Source: Bacteroidaceae bacterium
GTDB taxonomy: Bacteria > Bacteroidota > Bacteroidia > Bacteroidales > Bacteroidaceae
Assembly: GCA_017429525.1 (NCBI GenBank)
Contig: JAFROT010000053.1
Coordinates: 1 to 49,321 of the forward strand
Direction: 5' to 3'
DNA: 49,321 nucleotides
A program made the translations under genes and the position numbers. The notes beneath the pieces are model-generated. The model searched no databases. It was not told the origin of the DNA and saw nothing but the letters and a program-made list of their open reading frames with translations. Every line of letters begins with the position of its first letter. Positions within the stretch are counted from its first letter, which is position 1. Shown in pieces: positions 37,953 to 47,526 of the stretch.

Positions 37953-39050
37953 ATGCAACACATGGAAATCACTGTGGCCATTATCGGATTCGGACGCATG
38001 GGGCGTTGCTACCTCAAGGCGTTTCAGGCTGATGCGCGCTACCGCGTGACTCACATCTGCGACCCCAGCCCCGAGTGCAGGGCCTTGGCGGCACAGCTGG
38101 CACCCACGGCGCACATCGATGCCGACGAACAGGCGGCCATGACCGATCCCAACCTACAAGTCGTGTGCCTCTGCGCACTTGCAGACGTACGACAACAACA
38201 AATACAGCAAGCTATCCAGAACGGCAAACACGTCATCACCGAGAAACCGATTGCCGATTCCACCGAGCACGAATGGCAAGTCGTAGCTGCTGCCGAAGAG
38301 GCTGAGCGACGAGGCGTGTTCACCACCGTCAACATGTATCTGCTCAACTCTTGGTATCACCACGAAATGCGGCGCATCGTCGACAGCGGCGAGCTCGGCG
38401 AACTGGCAATTATGCGCATCTGCCATATGACTCCGGGCCTCGCACCTGGCGAAGGACACGAAGCCGAAGGCCCGTCCTTCCACGACTGCGGAATGCACTA
38501 CGTCGGGCTGGCACGGTTTCTCTCGAAGAGCGAGTACAAGACGTGGCACGCACAGGCGCTGCGCATGTGGTCATGGAAAGACCCATGGTGGCTGCAGGCT
38601 CACGGCACGATGCAGAACGGCGTCGTATTCGACATCACGCAAGGCTTCGTGTACGGACAACTGTCCAAGGACCAGACGCACAACTCCTACGTCGAGCTCA
38701 TCGGCACGCAAGGCTTCTGCCACATGACGCACGACTTCAAGACTGCAGTCATCGACCTCCACGGCGTCAATGTGACCGAACACATCGAGCGTCCACATGG
38801 AGGCAAGAACGTCGATGTGCTCATCAGCCAGATGGCCACCACCATCCTTGAGAAACGCCGCCATCCTGACATGCCCCGCCTGCGCGACTCCGCCATCGCA
38901 TCGGAGTATGCCTGGAAGATGCTCGATGACGCACGCACCCACGAGATGCCGGCCATCGGCAACCTCGACGAACTCGAACGCATACGCGAACGCCGCCGCA
39001 ACCTCAAGGACGGCTACGGGCTCCTGCCTCGCAACAACAAGAATGTATAA
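37953..39050 (+). CDS. Gfo/Idh/MocA-family oxidoreductase, cytoplasmic
   Basis: The 365-residue protein has an N-terminal Rossmann fold (VAIIGFGRMGRCYLKAF) and the family signature KHVITEKPIADS with intact Glu-Lys-Pro. The C-terminal substrate domain includes GPSFHDCGMHYVGLARFL with the expected histidine. Members oxidise or reduce sugars with a nicotinamide cofactor. It lacks any export signal, unlike the other three family members in this window. It could act on the final product after uptake, for example reducing a 3-keto sugar. It heads the operon. Start may be this ATG or the one at 37962; the frame upstream overlaps the promoter. Confidence 0.9.
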   Translation: MQHMEITVAIIGFGRMGRCYLKAFQADARYRVTHICDPSPECRALAAQLAPTAHIDADEQAAMTDPNLQVVCLCALADVRQQQIQQAIQNGKHVITEKPIADSTEHEWQVVAAAEEAERRGVFTTVNMYLLNSWYHHEMRRIVDSGELGELAIMRICHMTPGLAPGEGHEAEGPSFHDCGMHYVGLARFLSKSEYKTWHAQALRMWSWKDPWWLQAHGTMQNGVVFDITQGFVYGQLSKDQTHNSYVELIGTQGFCHMTHDFKTAVIDLHGVNVTEHIERPHGGKNVDVLISQMATTILEKRRHPDMPRLRDSAIASEYAWKMLDDARTHEMPAIGNLDELERIRERRRNLKDGYGLLPRNNKNV

Positions 39051-39087
39051 ACAACCCTTAACCAATAACCTCTAAAAAAGAACCACT

Positions 39088-40569
39088 ATGGCAGACCTTT
39101 CAAGAAGAGACTTCCTCAAGCGCGGCTCGGCTGCGCTGGCGGGCATGATCGTTGCCCCCACCATCGTTCCTAACACCGTACTCGGCGCCAAAGCTGGCAA
39201 GAAAGCCCCGTCCGACAAGATGAACATCCTCGGCGTCGGCGTCGGCGGGCGCGGCGCTGCTGACATCGCAGAGATGGCTAAGACCGAGAACATTATCGGC
39301 CTCTGCGACGTCGACTGGAAATACGCCAAGCACGTCCTCGACAAGTACCCCGATGCCAAGAAGTACAACGACTATCGCAAGATGTTCGACGAGATGCTCA
39401 AGTCGGCCGACGGCGTCATGGTTGCCACTGCCGACCACACTCACGCTATCATCGCTGCCGATGCCATCCAGGCTGGCAAGCACGTCTACGTCGAGAAACC
39501 GATGACCCTGTACGCTTACGAGAGCCGTCTGCTCACCAAACTCGCCGCTAAGTATAAAGTCGCGACCCAGCAGGGCAACCAAGGTGCCTCCAGCGCAGGC
39601 TCGCGCAAGGCCCTCAACTGGCTGTGGAACGGTGAGATCGGTGAGGTCACCCGAATTGAAGCCTTCACCAACCGTCCCATCTGGCCCCAAGGCATGGAAG
39701 CTCCGAAAGCGGCACAGGCTGTGCCCTCGACCATGAACTGGGAAGCTTTCATAGGCCCCGCCAAGATGCGTCCTTACAACGAGGTCTACACGCCCTGGAA
39801 CTTCCGCGGCTGGTGGGACTTCGGCTCTGGCGCGCTCGGTGATATGGCCAACCACATCCTCGCTGTTGCCTTCACCGGCTTGAAGCTCGGCTCGCCATCG
39901 GCCATCCTCGGCAGCTCAACAATGCTGATGCCCGACGCCTGCCCCTCTGCCCAGAAGGTAACTTACCGCTTCCCCGCTCGCGACAACCTGCCCAAGCTGG
40001 CCTTGCCCGCATGCGAACTGACGTGGTACGACGGCGGTCTGCGCCCCAACATCCCGTTCGACATGCCCGAAGGCAAGCACTTCGATGGCAACGGCGTCTG
40101 CATCTTCTACGGAACCAAGGACATCATGGTCGTTGGCACCTATGGCTACAATCCGTTCCTCGTCAGCGGACGTGAGCCCGTCGTGCCCGAACTCTGCCGC
40201 ATCGTCAAGGACGACAACCATCAGCAGGACTGGATCCGTGCTTGCAAGGAAAGCGCCAGCAGCCGCGTTCCCGCCAGCTCCGACTTCTCCATCTCCGGTC
40301 CCCTCAACGAGAACATCGTCATGGGCGTAGCTGCCGTGCGTCTGCAGGAGCTCGACCAGTGGCTCAAGTGGGACGGCGAGCGCATGCGCTTCACGAATAT
40401 CGCTGCCGATGCCAAGCTGCACGTCTCCAACGCCATTGCCTTCGAGATTCACGACGGTCATCCCTCGTTCGACTCGGCCGACAAGGTCCTCATTGATGCC
40501 AACGAGTACGCAGCCCGACTCATCAAGCCCGTCTATCAGAACGGCTACAAACTCCCCGAACTGCCGTAA
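39088..40569 (+). CDS. Gfo/Idh/MocA-family oxidoreductase with Tat signal
   Basis: The 493-residue protein begins with a twin-arginine signal (LSRRDFLKRGSAALAGMIVAP) and so is probably exported after folding with its cofactor. The Rossmann domain has ILGVGVGGRGAADIAEM, the motif KHVYVEKPMTLYAYE, and the substrate domain FGSGALGDMANHILAVAF. Related exported enzymes oxidise C3 of glycosides or act in nearby steps. It lies between a cytoplasmic relative and two DUF1080 genes. The catalytic role as 3-oxidase is inferred from the neighbours. Confidence 0.92.
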   Translation: MADLSRRDFLKRGSAALAGMIVAPTIVPNTVLGAKAGKKAPSDKMNILGVGVGGRGAADIAEMAKTENIIGLCDVDWKYAKHVLDKYPDAKKYNDYRKMFDEMLKSADGVMVATADHTHAIIAADAIQAGKHVYVEKPMTLYAYESRLLTKLAAKYKVATQQGNQGASSAGSRKALNWLWNGEIGEVTRIEAFTNRPIWPQGMEAPKAAQAVPSTMNWEAFIGPAKMRPYNEVYTPWNFRGWWDFGSGALGDMANHILAVAFTGLKLGSPSAILGSSTMLMPDACPSAQKVTYRFPARDNLPKLALPACELTWYDGGLRPNIPFDMPEGKHFDGNGVCIFYGTKDIMVVGTYGYNPFLVSGREPVVPELCRIVKDDNHQQDWIRACKESASSRVPASSDFSISGPLNENIVMGVAAVRLQELDQWLKWDGERMRFTNIAADAKLHVSNAIAFEIHDGHPSFDSADKVLIDANEYAARLIKPVYQNGYKLPELP

Positions 40570-40662
40570 TCCGCAATTGTGTCAAATCTGCCACGGAGGT
40601 TGCAGGGCAGACGTGTTCCGCTCAATCTGCAACATCCGTGGCTATCCCCCAAAAATATAGTC

Positions 40663-41472
40663 ATGAAGAAAATACTGATCACATGCGCCTTCTTCGCGCT
40701 TACGGCGCTTTCGGCTGTAGCACAGAAGACTGCCACCATCGTTTGTTCTCAAGGTTTCCAAGGCCCTGAGCTCTGGGACCGCCACCAGTTGCCCGTCGAC
40801 AAGAACGGCTTCATCACCATCTTCGGCGGCAAAGATACTGGAGGGTGGCGCGGATATGGCAAGAACTACTTGCCTTCAAAGTGGAAGTTAGAAGACGGTT
40901 GCCTTCACCTCGACAGCAAAGCTAAGGGCGATGGCGGCGATATCATTTTCGCTCACCAATTCGGCCCCAATTTCGAGTTTGAGATGGAGTGGAAGATCTC
41001 CGAAGGCGGCAACTCAGGCATCTTCTATCTTGCCCAGGAGACCGCGAATGCCGACCGTTCCGGCCTCGAACCCATCTACATCTCATGCCCTGAGTGCCAA
41101 GTGCTCGACAACGAGCGTCACCCAGACGCTAAACTCGGCAAGGACAACAACCGTCAGGCCGGGTCGCTCTATGACATGATTCCCGCCAAGCCGCAGAACG
41201 CCAAGCCAGCAGGACAATGGAATAAGATACGCGTGCGCGTGAAGGACGGCGTCGTCACCCACTTCCAGAATGGCGTGCAAGTGCTCCAGTACAAGCTATG
41301 GACGCCCGAATGGACCGCCCTGCTGCAGGACAGCAAGTTCAGCGAGAAGGCATGGCCCGCAGCCTTCCGTCTCCTCGACAACTGCGGAGGCCCCGAACGT
41401 AAGGGATTCATCGGCATGCAGGACCACGGCGACGACGTCTGGTACCGCAACATCCGCGTGAAAGAGTTGTAA
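40663..41472 (+). CDS. Secreted DUF1080 protein (3-keto-disaccharide hydrolase family), copy 1
   Basis: The 269-residue protein has a signal peptide (MKKILITCAFFALTALSAVAQ) and one DUF1080 beta-sandwich domain. Hallmarks are [50 protein letters not shown] and the final MQDHGDDVWYRNIRV. The family is annotated as 3-keto-disaccharide hydrolase; in Bacteroides it acts after glycoside C3 oxidation to break the glycosidic bond. The ATG at 40663 is chosen because it begins the signal peptide. It is a tandem paralogue of the next gene. Confidence 0.92.
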   Translation: MKKILITCAFFALTALSAVAQKTATIVCSQGFQGPELWDRHQLPVDKNGFITIFGGKDTGGWRGYGKNYLPSKWKLEDGCLHLDSKAKGDGGDIIFAHQFGPNFEFEMEWKISEGGNSGIFYLAQETANADRSGLEPIYISCPECQVLDNERHPDAKLGKDNNRQAGSLYDMIPAKPQNAKPAGQWNKIRVRVKDGVVTHFQNGVQVLQYKLWTPEWTALLQDSKFSEKAWPAAFRLLDNCGGPERKGFIGMQDHGDDVWYRNIRVKEL

Positions 41473-41504
41473 ACCAACCTGTTTACTTGTAAACCTAACC
41501 AATT

Positions 41505-42380
41505 ATGAAAAAATTTCTTTTAAATCTCATCTTTGCTCTCATCATCTTTGCTGCAGGAGCATGGGTCGGTGACAAGTATGGCCTGCCTTGCTGCAACAAG
41601 TCCTGCGAGGCTCCTGAATCTGCAGGTGAGAGTCTCGTGGCTCTCGTAGCCGACGGCCCCAATATCGACATTTCTACCCTCCCCGTTGACGAGGAAGGCT
41701 TCATCACGCTCTTCGATGGTCAGACGCTCAACGGCTGGCGAGGCTATGGTATGGACGTCCCGCCCACCAGTTGGGAAGTAGCCGACGGCGCCATTCATCT
41801 GAAAGGCTCCGGCACGGGTGAGGCACAGGCCGAAGGTGGCGGCGACCTCATCTTCGCTCACAAGTTCCAGAACTTCGAACTCCAACTGGAGTACAAGATC
41901 TCCGAAGGCGGCAACAGCGGTATTTTCTACCTCGCACAAGAGGTTAAGGACGCCGAAGGCAAAGAGTATCTGCCTATCTGGCAGTCCTGCTCTGAGTACC
42001 AAGTTCTTGACAACGCCAAGCACCCCGATGCTCAGCTCGGTATCGACGGCAACCGTCAGGCGGCTTCGCTCTACGACATGATTCCTGCCAAGCCCCAGAA
42101 TGCCAAACCCGCAGGCGAATGGAATCAGGCCAAAATCATGGTCTACAAAGGAACGGTCGTACACGGTCAGAATGGCACCAACGTCCTCGAGTATCACCTC
42201 TGGACACCCAAATGGACGGAGATGCTGCAAGCCAGCAAGTTCGCCGAAGGTGGCGAATTCCCCTATGCATTCAACCTCCTCAATAACATCGGCGGTGAGA
42301 ATCACGAGGGCTATATCGGCCTGCAAGACCACGGCGACGATGTCTGGTATCGTAACATCCGCATCAAATTGATGGAATAA
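41505..42380 (+). CDS. Envelope DUF1080 protein, copy 2
   Basis: The 291-residue protein has an N-terminal hydrophobic segment (FLLNLIFALIIFAAGAWVG) without a clear cleavage site, so it may stay membrane-anchored. A Cys-rich spacer (GLPCCNKSCEAPES) follows. The DUF1080 domain has the same hallmarks as copy 1 (ISEGGNSGIFYLAQE, YQVLDNAKHPDAQLG, SLYDMIPAKPQNAKPAGEWN, LQDHGDDVWYRNI). The two copies probably arose by duplication and may differ in location or linkage preference. Its stop is one base before the next ATG. Confidence 0.92.
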   Translation: MKKFLLNLIFALIIFAAGAWVGDKYGLPCCNKSCEAPESAGESLVALVADGPNIDISTLPVDEEGFITLFDGQTLNGWRGYGMDVPPTSWEVADGAIHLKGSGTGEAQAEGGGDLIFAHKFQNFELQLEYKISEGGNSGIFYLAQEVKDAEGKEYLPIWQSCSEYQVLDNAKHPDAQLGIDGNRQAASLYDMIPAKPQNAKPAGEWNQAKIMVYKGTVVHGQNGTNVLEYHLWTPKWTEMLQASKFAEGGEFPYAFNLLNNIGGENHEGYIGLQDHGDDVWYRNIRIKLME

Positions 42381-42381
42381 G

Positions 42382-43269
42382 ATGAAAAAAGCAATGATCA
42401 TACTGGCAGCGCTTCTCCTGGTGCTGCCCGTTTCAGCCAAGCCGAAGAAGGAGATGGCACTTCAGCTCTATAGCATCCGTGAGGTCATAGGCTCTCCCGA
42501 GAATTATGCTAAGAACCATGTCGAGGTGTTCAAGAAGCTTCATGACTGGGGCTATACAGCCGTCGAAGCTGCCAGCTACGATCAAGGGCGCGGCACGTTT
42601 TACGGAGTCTCGCCCCAGCAGTTCCGGGCAGACTGCGAAGCAGCCGGTCTGGAGTGCTTGAGCAGTCACACCACTCGCGGACTCGACGAGAACGAACTGA
42701 AGAATCACGATTTCACCGAAGCTCTGAAGTGGTGGGACAAAGCAATTGCCGACCACAAGGCCGCAGGCATGAGCTATATCGTGACCCCCGGATGGGGCGT
42801 GCCTAAGACGCTCGTTGAAGCACAGACGATGTGCGACTACCAGAATGCGATCGGACGCAAGTGTGCCGCCGCTGGCCTCAAGTATGGCTACCACACGCAC
42901 TCACATGAGTACCAGAAGGTTGAAGGCGTACGTTGGATTGACTTCATGATGGAACACACGGACGCCAATGTCTTCTTCTGGCAGATGGATACCTATTGGT
43001 GTGTAATGGGACAGCAATCGCCCGTGCAGTTCTTCAAGAAGTATCCTGGGCGCTTCCGTATGCTGCACATCAAGGACCTCTACGAACTGGGCGCAAGTGG
43101 TATGCTGGGCTTCGAGGCTATTTTCAATGCTGCCGACACGGCTGGACTTGAATATTACGTCGTAGAGATGGAAGGCACCGATGGTACAATCGACATCATG
43201 GAGGGTGTGCGCCGCTGTGCCGAGTACCTCAGCAAGTCGAAATTCGTACGCAAGAGCTATCGCAAGTAA
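42382..43269 (+). CDS. Secreted sugar isomerase/epimerase-like TIM-barrel protein
   Basis: The 295-residue protein has a signal peptide (MKKAMIILAALLLVLPVSAK). Its AP-endonuclease-2/xylose-isomerase-like barrel shows metal-ligand candidates in YHTHSHEYQ, FFWQMDTYW, LHIKDLYE and VVEMEGTDG. In the related Bacteroides pathway a protein of this type hydrates the unsaturated keto-sugar left after elimination, and that role is plausible here. It is the last gene of the rightward operon and is followed by a terminator. Confidence 0.88.
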   Translation: MKKAMIILAALLLVLPVSAKPKKEMALQLYSIREVIGSPENYAKNHVEVFKKLHDWGYTAVEAASYDQGRGTFYGVSPQQFRADCEAAGLECLSSHTTRGLDENELKNHDFTEALKWWDKAIADHKAAGMSYIVTPGWGVPKTLVEAQTMCDYQNAIGRKCAAAGLKYGYHTHSHEYQKVEGVRWIDFMMEHTDANVFFWQMDTYWCVMGQQSPVQFFKKYPGRFRMLHIKDLYELGASGMLGFEAIFNAADTAGLEYYVVEMEGTDGTIDIMEGVRRCAEYLSKSKFVRKSYRK

Positions 43270-43292
43270 TCGGACATCCGCTAATAAACGAA

Positions 43293-43328
43293 GGGGCTAC
43301 GCCAAGCAAATGGCATAGCCCCTTTTTT
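43293..43328 (+). terminator. Rho-independent terminator of the rightward 3-keto-sugar operon
   Basis: GGGGCTA-GCCA pairs with TGGC-TAGCCCC across one mismatch, with a 6-nt loop and TTTTTT after it. Confidence 0.9.
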
Positions 43329-43406
43329 GATAAGATCCGAAGCTAAGTCATAAGAAATTCTAATGCATGCTTCCTACGTGAGAGCTACGGCAGTGAAAGG
43401 TCTGAG

Positions 43407-44177
43407 CTATAAGCTCGTTTTCAATAGCGTAGCAATAGAGCGTATCTCACCTTCGACAGCATCGGCAGTGGTGACAGAGACCTGACACGCGCCCTCAATA
43501 AAAGCTCCCGTAAGGGGGTTACGGATGTGACGACGCTCGGCAGTAGCATTGCCAGAAGTTGTAAGGACATAGCCCGATGGAATGTCTGAAGGATTGTTGC
43601 CAATAGACAGGATAGAACTGTTGCCGAGGTTGACGAGTGCATCACGAATCCCTAATGCTGACAGGAGGAGACGCACACGTTCAAGCGCATAGCCCTTGAG
43701 AACTCCTGAAAGATCAATGATAATACCTTCACGATGGAGGCACAGACTGCCACCAGCCGTTCCCCGCTCACCGCGCTCAGTGGTATTGTCGCGGGGGATC
43801 GCGTTCTTCAGTTCGACCGCATTGATGAGCCCCGGCTCAAAGCGAGGCGAATTGACCGTGATATCAAAGAGCCCATCTGTCTCAGAATTGGCAAGCAGGC
43901 ATCTCTCCAACAAGCCAAAGAGCTCTGCACTTATCGGTATTGGTTGGCCTAATGCCTGAGAGGCAGAGCGTACGGCTTGAGAGAGTTCGCTCTGAGGGTC
44001 GAAACGATTGCCCATCGCGGCTACCTGATCCAGGCACACAAGCACCTCCTCCTCTACCCTCTCGAAGCCTGTTTCATCAAGATTCCCGAATAGCAATAAG
44101 TCTACTCGAGTATGCAAGGCTTCAAACCAGGCATAGTAGCGATGCTGTGGAGACGAAGGGTAAAAGAGGTGGGGCAA
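43407..44177 (-). CDS. Short ApbE-like FMN transferase
   Basis: The 256-residue protein resembles FAD:protein FMN transferases, which attach FMN to threonines of envelope redox proteins. Visible family segments are RFDPQSELS, GLFDITVNSPRFEPG, IIIDLSGVLKGYALERV, DALVNLGNSSIL and VSVTTADAVEG. It has no signal peptide or lipobox, unlike most ApbE proteins. It ends soon after the conserved Asp/Thr section, so the usual C-terminal part is missing. It is the last gene of the leftward operon, 29 nt after the double-DUF1080 gene. Activity is uncertain; it may be a diverged or cytoplasmic form. Confidence 0.75.
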   Translation of the reverse strand: MPHLFYPSSPQHRYYAWFEALHTRVDLLLFGNLDETGFERVEEEVLVCLDQVAAMGNRFDPQSELSQAVRSASQALGQPIPISAELFGLLERCLLANSETDGLFDITVNSPRFEPGLINAVELKNAIPRDNTTERGERGTAGGSLCLHREGIIIDLSGVLKGYALERVRLLLSALGIRDALVNLGNSSILSIGNNPSDIPSGYVLTTSGNATAERRHIRNPLTGAFIEGACQVSVTTADAVEGEIRSIATLLKTSL

Positions 44178-44206
44178 AGGAAGAACAATTTAGGTGAAAA
44201 GAGAGC

Positions 44207-45640
44207 TCACGGACGCTGACCACGTTGGCGATTGCCACGCTGACCATTACGACGGCCCTGGAAACGCTGCATCTGCTCATCACTGATTTCACGAATCTTG
44301 ATATTCTTGAACCAGACCTCATCGCCATGGTCTTGCAGTAGGATATGCCCTTCTGCGGCATTACCGAAATTGGGCCAATCGCGATACTTGCTGTAAGCCA
44401 CGAGAGCATTCCATTCCTGATCATCACGATTGTATTCCAGCAACTTTTCCCCATTGAGCCAGTGTTCTACATGCCGACCACGAACGACGACCACAGCCGT
44501 ATTAAACTCATTGATATTGAATGGCTTCTTCTCGGGCGCTGGGATGAGATCGTAGAGCGAGCCAAGCTTGCGATTGCCCTTAACGCCGAGTTTAGCATCG
44601 GGATGGCGTTCGTCATCAAGAATCTGGAATTCACAGCCGATAGCTGAGCCCGCGCCTTTATTCAAAGTAGGATCAACGAAATATTTGATACCGCTATTGG
44701 CGCCTTTAGTGATCTTGAAATCAACCGAGAGGACAAAGTTCTTATATGTGCGTGTCGTGACGATATCACCGCCATTCGTGCTCTCGCCGCCATTGCCTTT
44801 CAGCACTTTTAGAATACCATTCTCTACGATCCAACCTTTTTCGGGGAAGGCATCGAGCTTGGCTCCACGCCAGCCCTCAGTGGTCTTGCCGTCCCACAAG
44901 AGTTTCCAACCTTCAGCCTGTTCGCGTGCAGAGAGGGTGTTGTCGATGGCATTCACCTGTGGCGTGCGACGGTCTTCGGGCGAAGCATAGCGCGCGACAT
45001 CTTTTGTGCAGATGCGGATATTGCGCCAAGCTACGGTCTTCCCCTCTTTCGAAGCGTCACTACCAATACTGTGTACCTGCAAGGCAATGAAACCTTTGAG
45101 GTCGACATCGTCGATGAGGTCTGCACAAGCTACGCCATTGACCCACGTACGGATGTTGTTACCAATGGCCTCGATGCGCGCACGATTCCATTCATTATTC
45201 TTGAATGCCGTCTGTGCAGCAGGATTCTTGGTCATCGGGTAGAGCCAACCACGCCGCGCCTCGTCATAGATACCACCTGACCAGGCACGCTTACTGGGAT
45301 CTATCTCAAACTGATAGCCGTGAACGCGGCCGTTCTGATAGCTCTTCATACTGGTGCTACGCAACTGAACACCTGAATTAAGGCTATCATCAACACGGAA
45401 TTCAAACTCGAGAATGAAATCGCCGTAGTCCTTCTTCGTGCAGAGGAAACTGTTTTCGGTGTTCAACTTCGTATAGCCCACAATGGTTCCATTCTCGACC
45501 TTATATTCGGCCTTCCCACCACGCTGCGTCCAACCACTTAGGCTCTTGCCATTGAAGAGTGAAGTCCATTCCTGAGCGGAGACTGACAAAGAGGTAAGAA
45601 AGAAAAGAGTAGAAAAAAGGAATAAATGATTGCGTTTCAT
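44207..45640 (-). CDS. Secreted protein with two DUF1080 domains
   Basis: The 477-residue protein has a signal peptide (ending SLSVSAQ) and two different DUF1080 domains. The first (about 25-205) is of the type with [26 protein letters not shown] and ALQVHSIG. The second (about 235-455) is like the single-domain copies ([39 protein letters not shown]). A basic tail ([18 protein letters not shown]) may bind an acidic surface or polymer. It probably acts on 3-keto glycosides in the periplasm together with the Gfo/Idh/MocA enzymes upstream in the same operon. Confidence 0.9.
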   Translation of the reverse strand: MKRNHLFLFSTLFFLTSLSVSAQEWTSLFNGKSLSGWTQRGGKAEYKVENGTIVGYTKLNTENSFLCTKKDYGDFILEFEFRVDDSLNSGVQLRSTSMKSYQNGRVHGYQFEIDPSKRAWSGGIYDEARRGWLYPMTKNPAAQTAFKNNEWNRARIEAIGNNIRTWVNGVACADLIDDVDLKGFIALQVHSIGSDASKEGKTVAWRNIRICTKDVARYASPEDRRTPQVNAIDNTLSAREQAEGWKLLWDGKTTEGWRGAKLDAFPEKGWIVENGILKVLKGNGGESTNGGDIVTTRTYKNFVLSVDFKITKGANSGIKYFVDPTLNKGAGSAIGCEFQILDDERHPDAKLGVKGNRKLGSLYDLIPAPEKKPFNINEFNTAVVVVRGRHVEHWLNGEKLLEYNRDDQEWNALVAYSKYRDWPNFGNAAEGHILLQDHGDEVWFKNIKIREISDEQMQRFQGRRNGQRGNRQRGQRP

Positions 45641-45713
45641 AATGCTGGAGATGTTATTAATCTGACTAATAGCTTAATGGTATGAAAACCAACAGAAGCC
45701 AATTTTACATGTT

Positions 45714-47156
45714 TCATTTCAACGAATAAAACTCTTCCCATCCCTTACGCGGCGGCAGGCCACCTGCGAGGAGGGCATTGGCAAAGGCATTGTTGGTGAA
45801 CTGTTTCGTACGGGGATCGAAGAAGAGCTGCGTGTTCAGACGCTGCGCGATGACACCCAAGCAGAAGACCTGCGAGAGCACGCCATTGATTTCGAATGGC
45901 GAACGCGTTTTCTCACGGCCCATGCAAGCCAGTAGGAAGTTCTCGGCATGATTGCTTGGGCTCTTCGGGACCTCGGGCAGACGGCTCTGCATCTCACGTG
46001 CTTTCTCTTCGGGGATAATCGAGAGCGTGCTGCCATGACTACCGCCCTTGAAGATGAGGTCACGCGAATAAATAATCTTGCCAGGATTAAGCTGAGCTCG
46101 AGGAGTTTCTCCTTGATTCGTAGATGGAATGTTGGCATTGTATTCCGAACCGCCATAGCCCGCCGGCAATGGCGGCAGGTTGTCGAGACCGTCATACCAC
46201 GTGATGTCCACAGGAGGCATATTGCCACGAGCGCCAAAGCGGAAAAGAATGGTGCTGGAGTAAGGGAAGAAGAAGTCATTGTGCGCCTTCTGGTTCAGAA
46301 GAGTGACTTCATAGGGCAGACCGAGGTCAAGGAACTCATGTACAGTGTCAAGGATGTGAGCACCCCAGTCGCCTAAGGCACCCATCCCAAAGTCATACCA
46401 TGAGCGCCATTCACCCTGGTGATATTTCTCAGAGTAGTCGTGCCACTGCGCAGCTCCCAGCCACGTATCCCAGTCCATGCCTTGAGGAAGCGGCTGAGCA
46501 TCAGGCAGATGCTTCATATTCGGGTCGAACTTATGCCAACGACGACTATTGTTCATGTGCGCAGTCACGGCTGTGACATCCTTGATAATGCCGGCTTCCT
46601 GCCATGCCTTGAACTGGAAATAGTTGGCTTCAGAATGTCCTTGGTTACCCACTTGAGTGGCTAACTCTGGATGACGACGAGCCATCTGCATTAGCAGTTC
46701 AGCCTCGTAGAACGTACGCACCATCGGCTTCTCCAGATAGATATGCTTACCATGGGCGAGGGACATCATGGCAATGGGGAAATGGATGTGATCGGGAACA
46801 GCAACCACGACGGCCTCGAAATCCCCTGATCCCTTCTCGAAGAGTTCGCGGAAGTCGCGATAGCGCTTTACTTTGGGGAATTTGTTGAGCACCTTCTGAC
46901 ATTGTTTGCCATCAAGGTCTACATCACAGAGAGCTGCGACTTCTACCATATTGGTTCGAAGGAAGTCATCGAAATCCTGTTCTCCACGATTACCGATGCC
47001 GATAAAGGCCACTTTCACCTTGTCCTTCTTCGCATCAGCGGTCTCGCGAGAGGTCATCAAATGAGGTGTAGCAGCACCTAAGTTTTGTACACCGCCGAGA
47101 GCCAGGCCTGCAACGCCTGCGCCCATCGTCTTGAGGAAATTTCTACGGGTTGTCAT
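45714..47156 (-). CDS. Gfo/Idh/MocA-family oxidoreductase with Tat signal
   Basis: The 480-residue protein begins TTRRNFLKTMGAGVAGLALGG, a twin-arginine signal. It has a Rossmann core (VAFIGIGNRGEQDF), the intact signature KHIYLEKPMVRTFYE and the substrate-domain motif FGMGALGDWGAHILDTVHEFL. It is similar in plan to the enzyme at 39088. It lies between a small membrane protein and the double-DUF1080 gene in the leftward operon, consistent with periplasmic glycoside oxidation. Confidence 0.92.
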   Translation of the reverse strand: MTTRRNFLKTMGAGVAGLALGGVQNLGAATPHLMTSRETADAKKDKVKVAFIGIGNRGEQDFDDFLRTNMVEVAALCDVDLDGKQCQKVLNKFPKVKRYRDFRELFEKGSGDFEAVVVAVPDHIHFPIAMMSLAHGKHIYLEKPMVRTFYEAELLMQMARRHPELATQVGNQGHSEANYFQFKAWQEAGIIKDVTAVTAHMNNSRRWHKFDPNMKHLPDAQPLPQGMDWDTWLGAAQWHDYSEKYHQGEWRSWYDFGMGALGDWGAHILDTVHEFLDLGLPYEVTLLNQKAHNDFFFPYSSTILFRFGARGNMPPVDITWYDGLDNLPPLPAGYGGSEYNANIPSTNQGETPRAQLNPGKIIYSRDLIFKGGSHGSTLSIIPEEKAREMQSRLPEVPKSPSNHAENFLLACMGREKTRSPFEINGVLSQVFCLGVIAQRLNTQLFFDPRTKQFTNNAFANALLAGGLPPRKGWEEFYSLK

Positions 47157-47172
47157 GTCTTATAAGGGATTG

Positions 47173-47457
47173 TTAATAAGAACGATAAAGATGGTGAATG
47201 CGTTGGCGGTTGCTGTGCCGGGGACGACGCCCAATGAGACGCAAGAACCCATAGACGAGCAACCGAATGATTACCCAAACAACATAAAGCACACCTGTTG
47301 CCATCAGCACATAGAGGATGGACGAGAGCAGTTCGATTGCAGGCGCCTCATAATGAATGATTGCATAAACGTTTAATGCATTGGCTATCAAGAAACAGAC
47401 AAACAATGCAAGGAGCTCGGTACGAAGTCTCTGCTCGGGAATATGAATAGTTGGCAT
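47173..47457 (-). CDS. Small two-helix membrane protein
   Basis: The 94-residue product has two hydrophobic helices (LLALFVCFLIANALNVYAII, about residues 15-34; and ILYVLMATGVLYVVWVIIRLLVYGFL, about 47-72). The C-terminus is very basic (RRPRHSNRQRIHHLYRSY). It sits between two Tat-dependent oxidoreductase genes on the same strand with short gaps (16 and 69 nt). Function is unknown; an anchor or helper for the exported enzymes is possible. Confidence 0.7.
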   Translation of the reverse strand: MPTIHIPEQRLRTELLALFVCFLIANALNVYAIIHYEAPAIELLSSILYVLMATGVLYVVWVIIRLLVYGFLRLIGRRPRHSNRQRIHHLYRSY

Positions 47458-47526
47458 CCAGGTAAATGATTAATAAACGTATAGAAATGAGTTAATATAG
47501 GATTGAAAGTTGTTCAGCACGAGCTC

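Noticed and set aside
43407-43480. Frameshift truncating the ApbE-like gene
   Set aside because: I looked for the missing C-terminal part in the other frames just downstream and saw no clear continuation, so a natural short form is as likely as damage.
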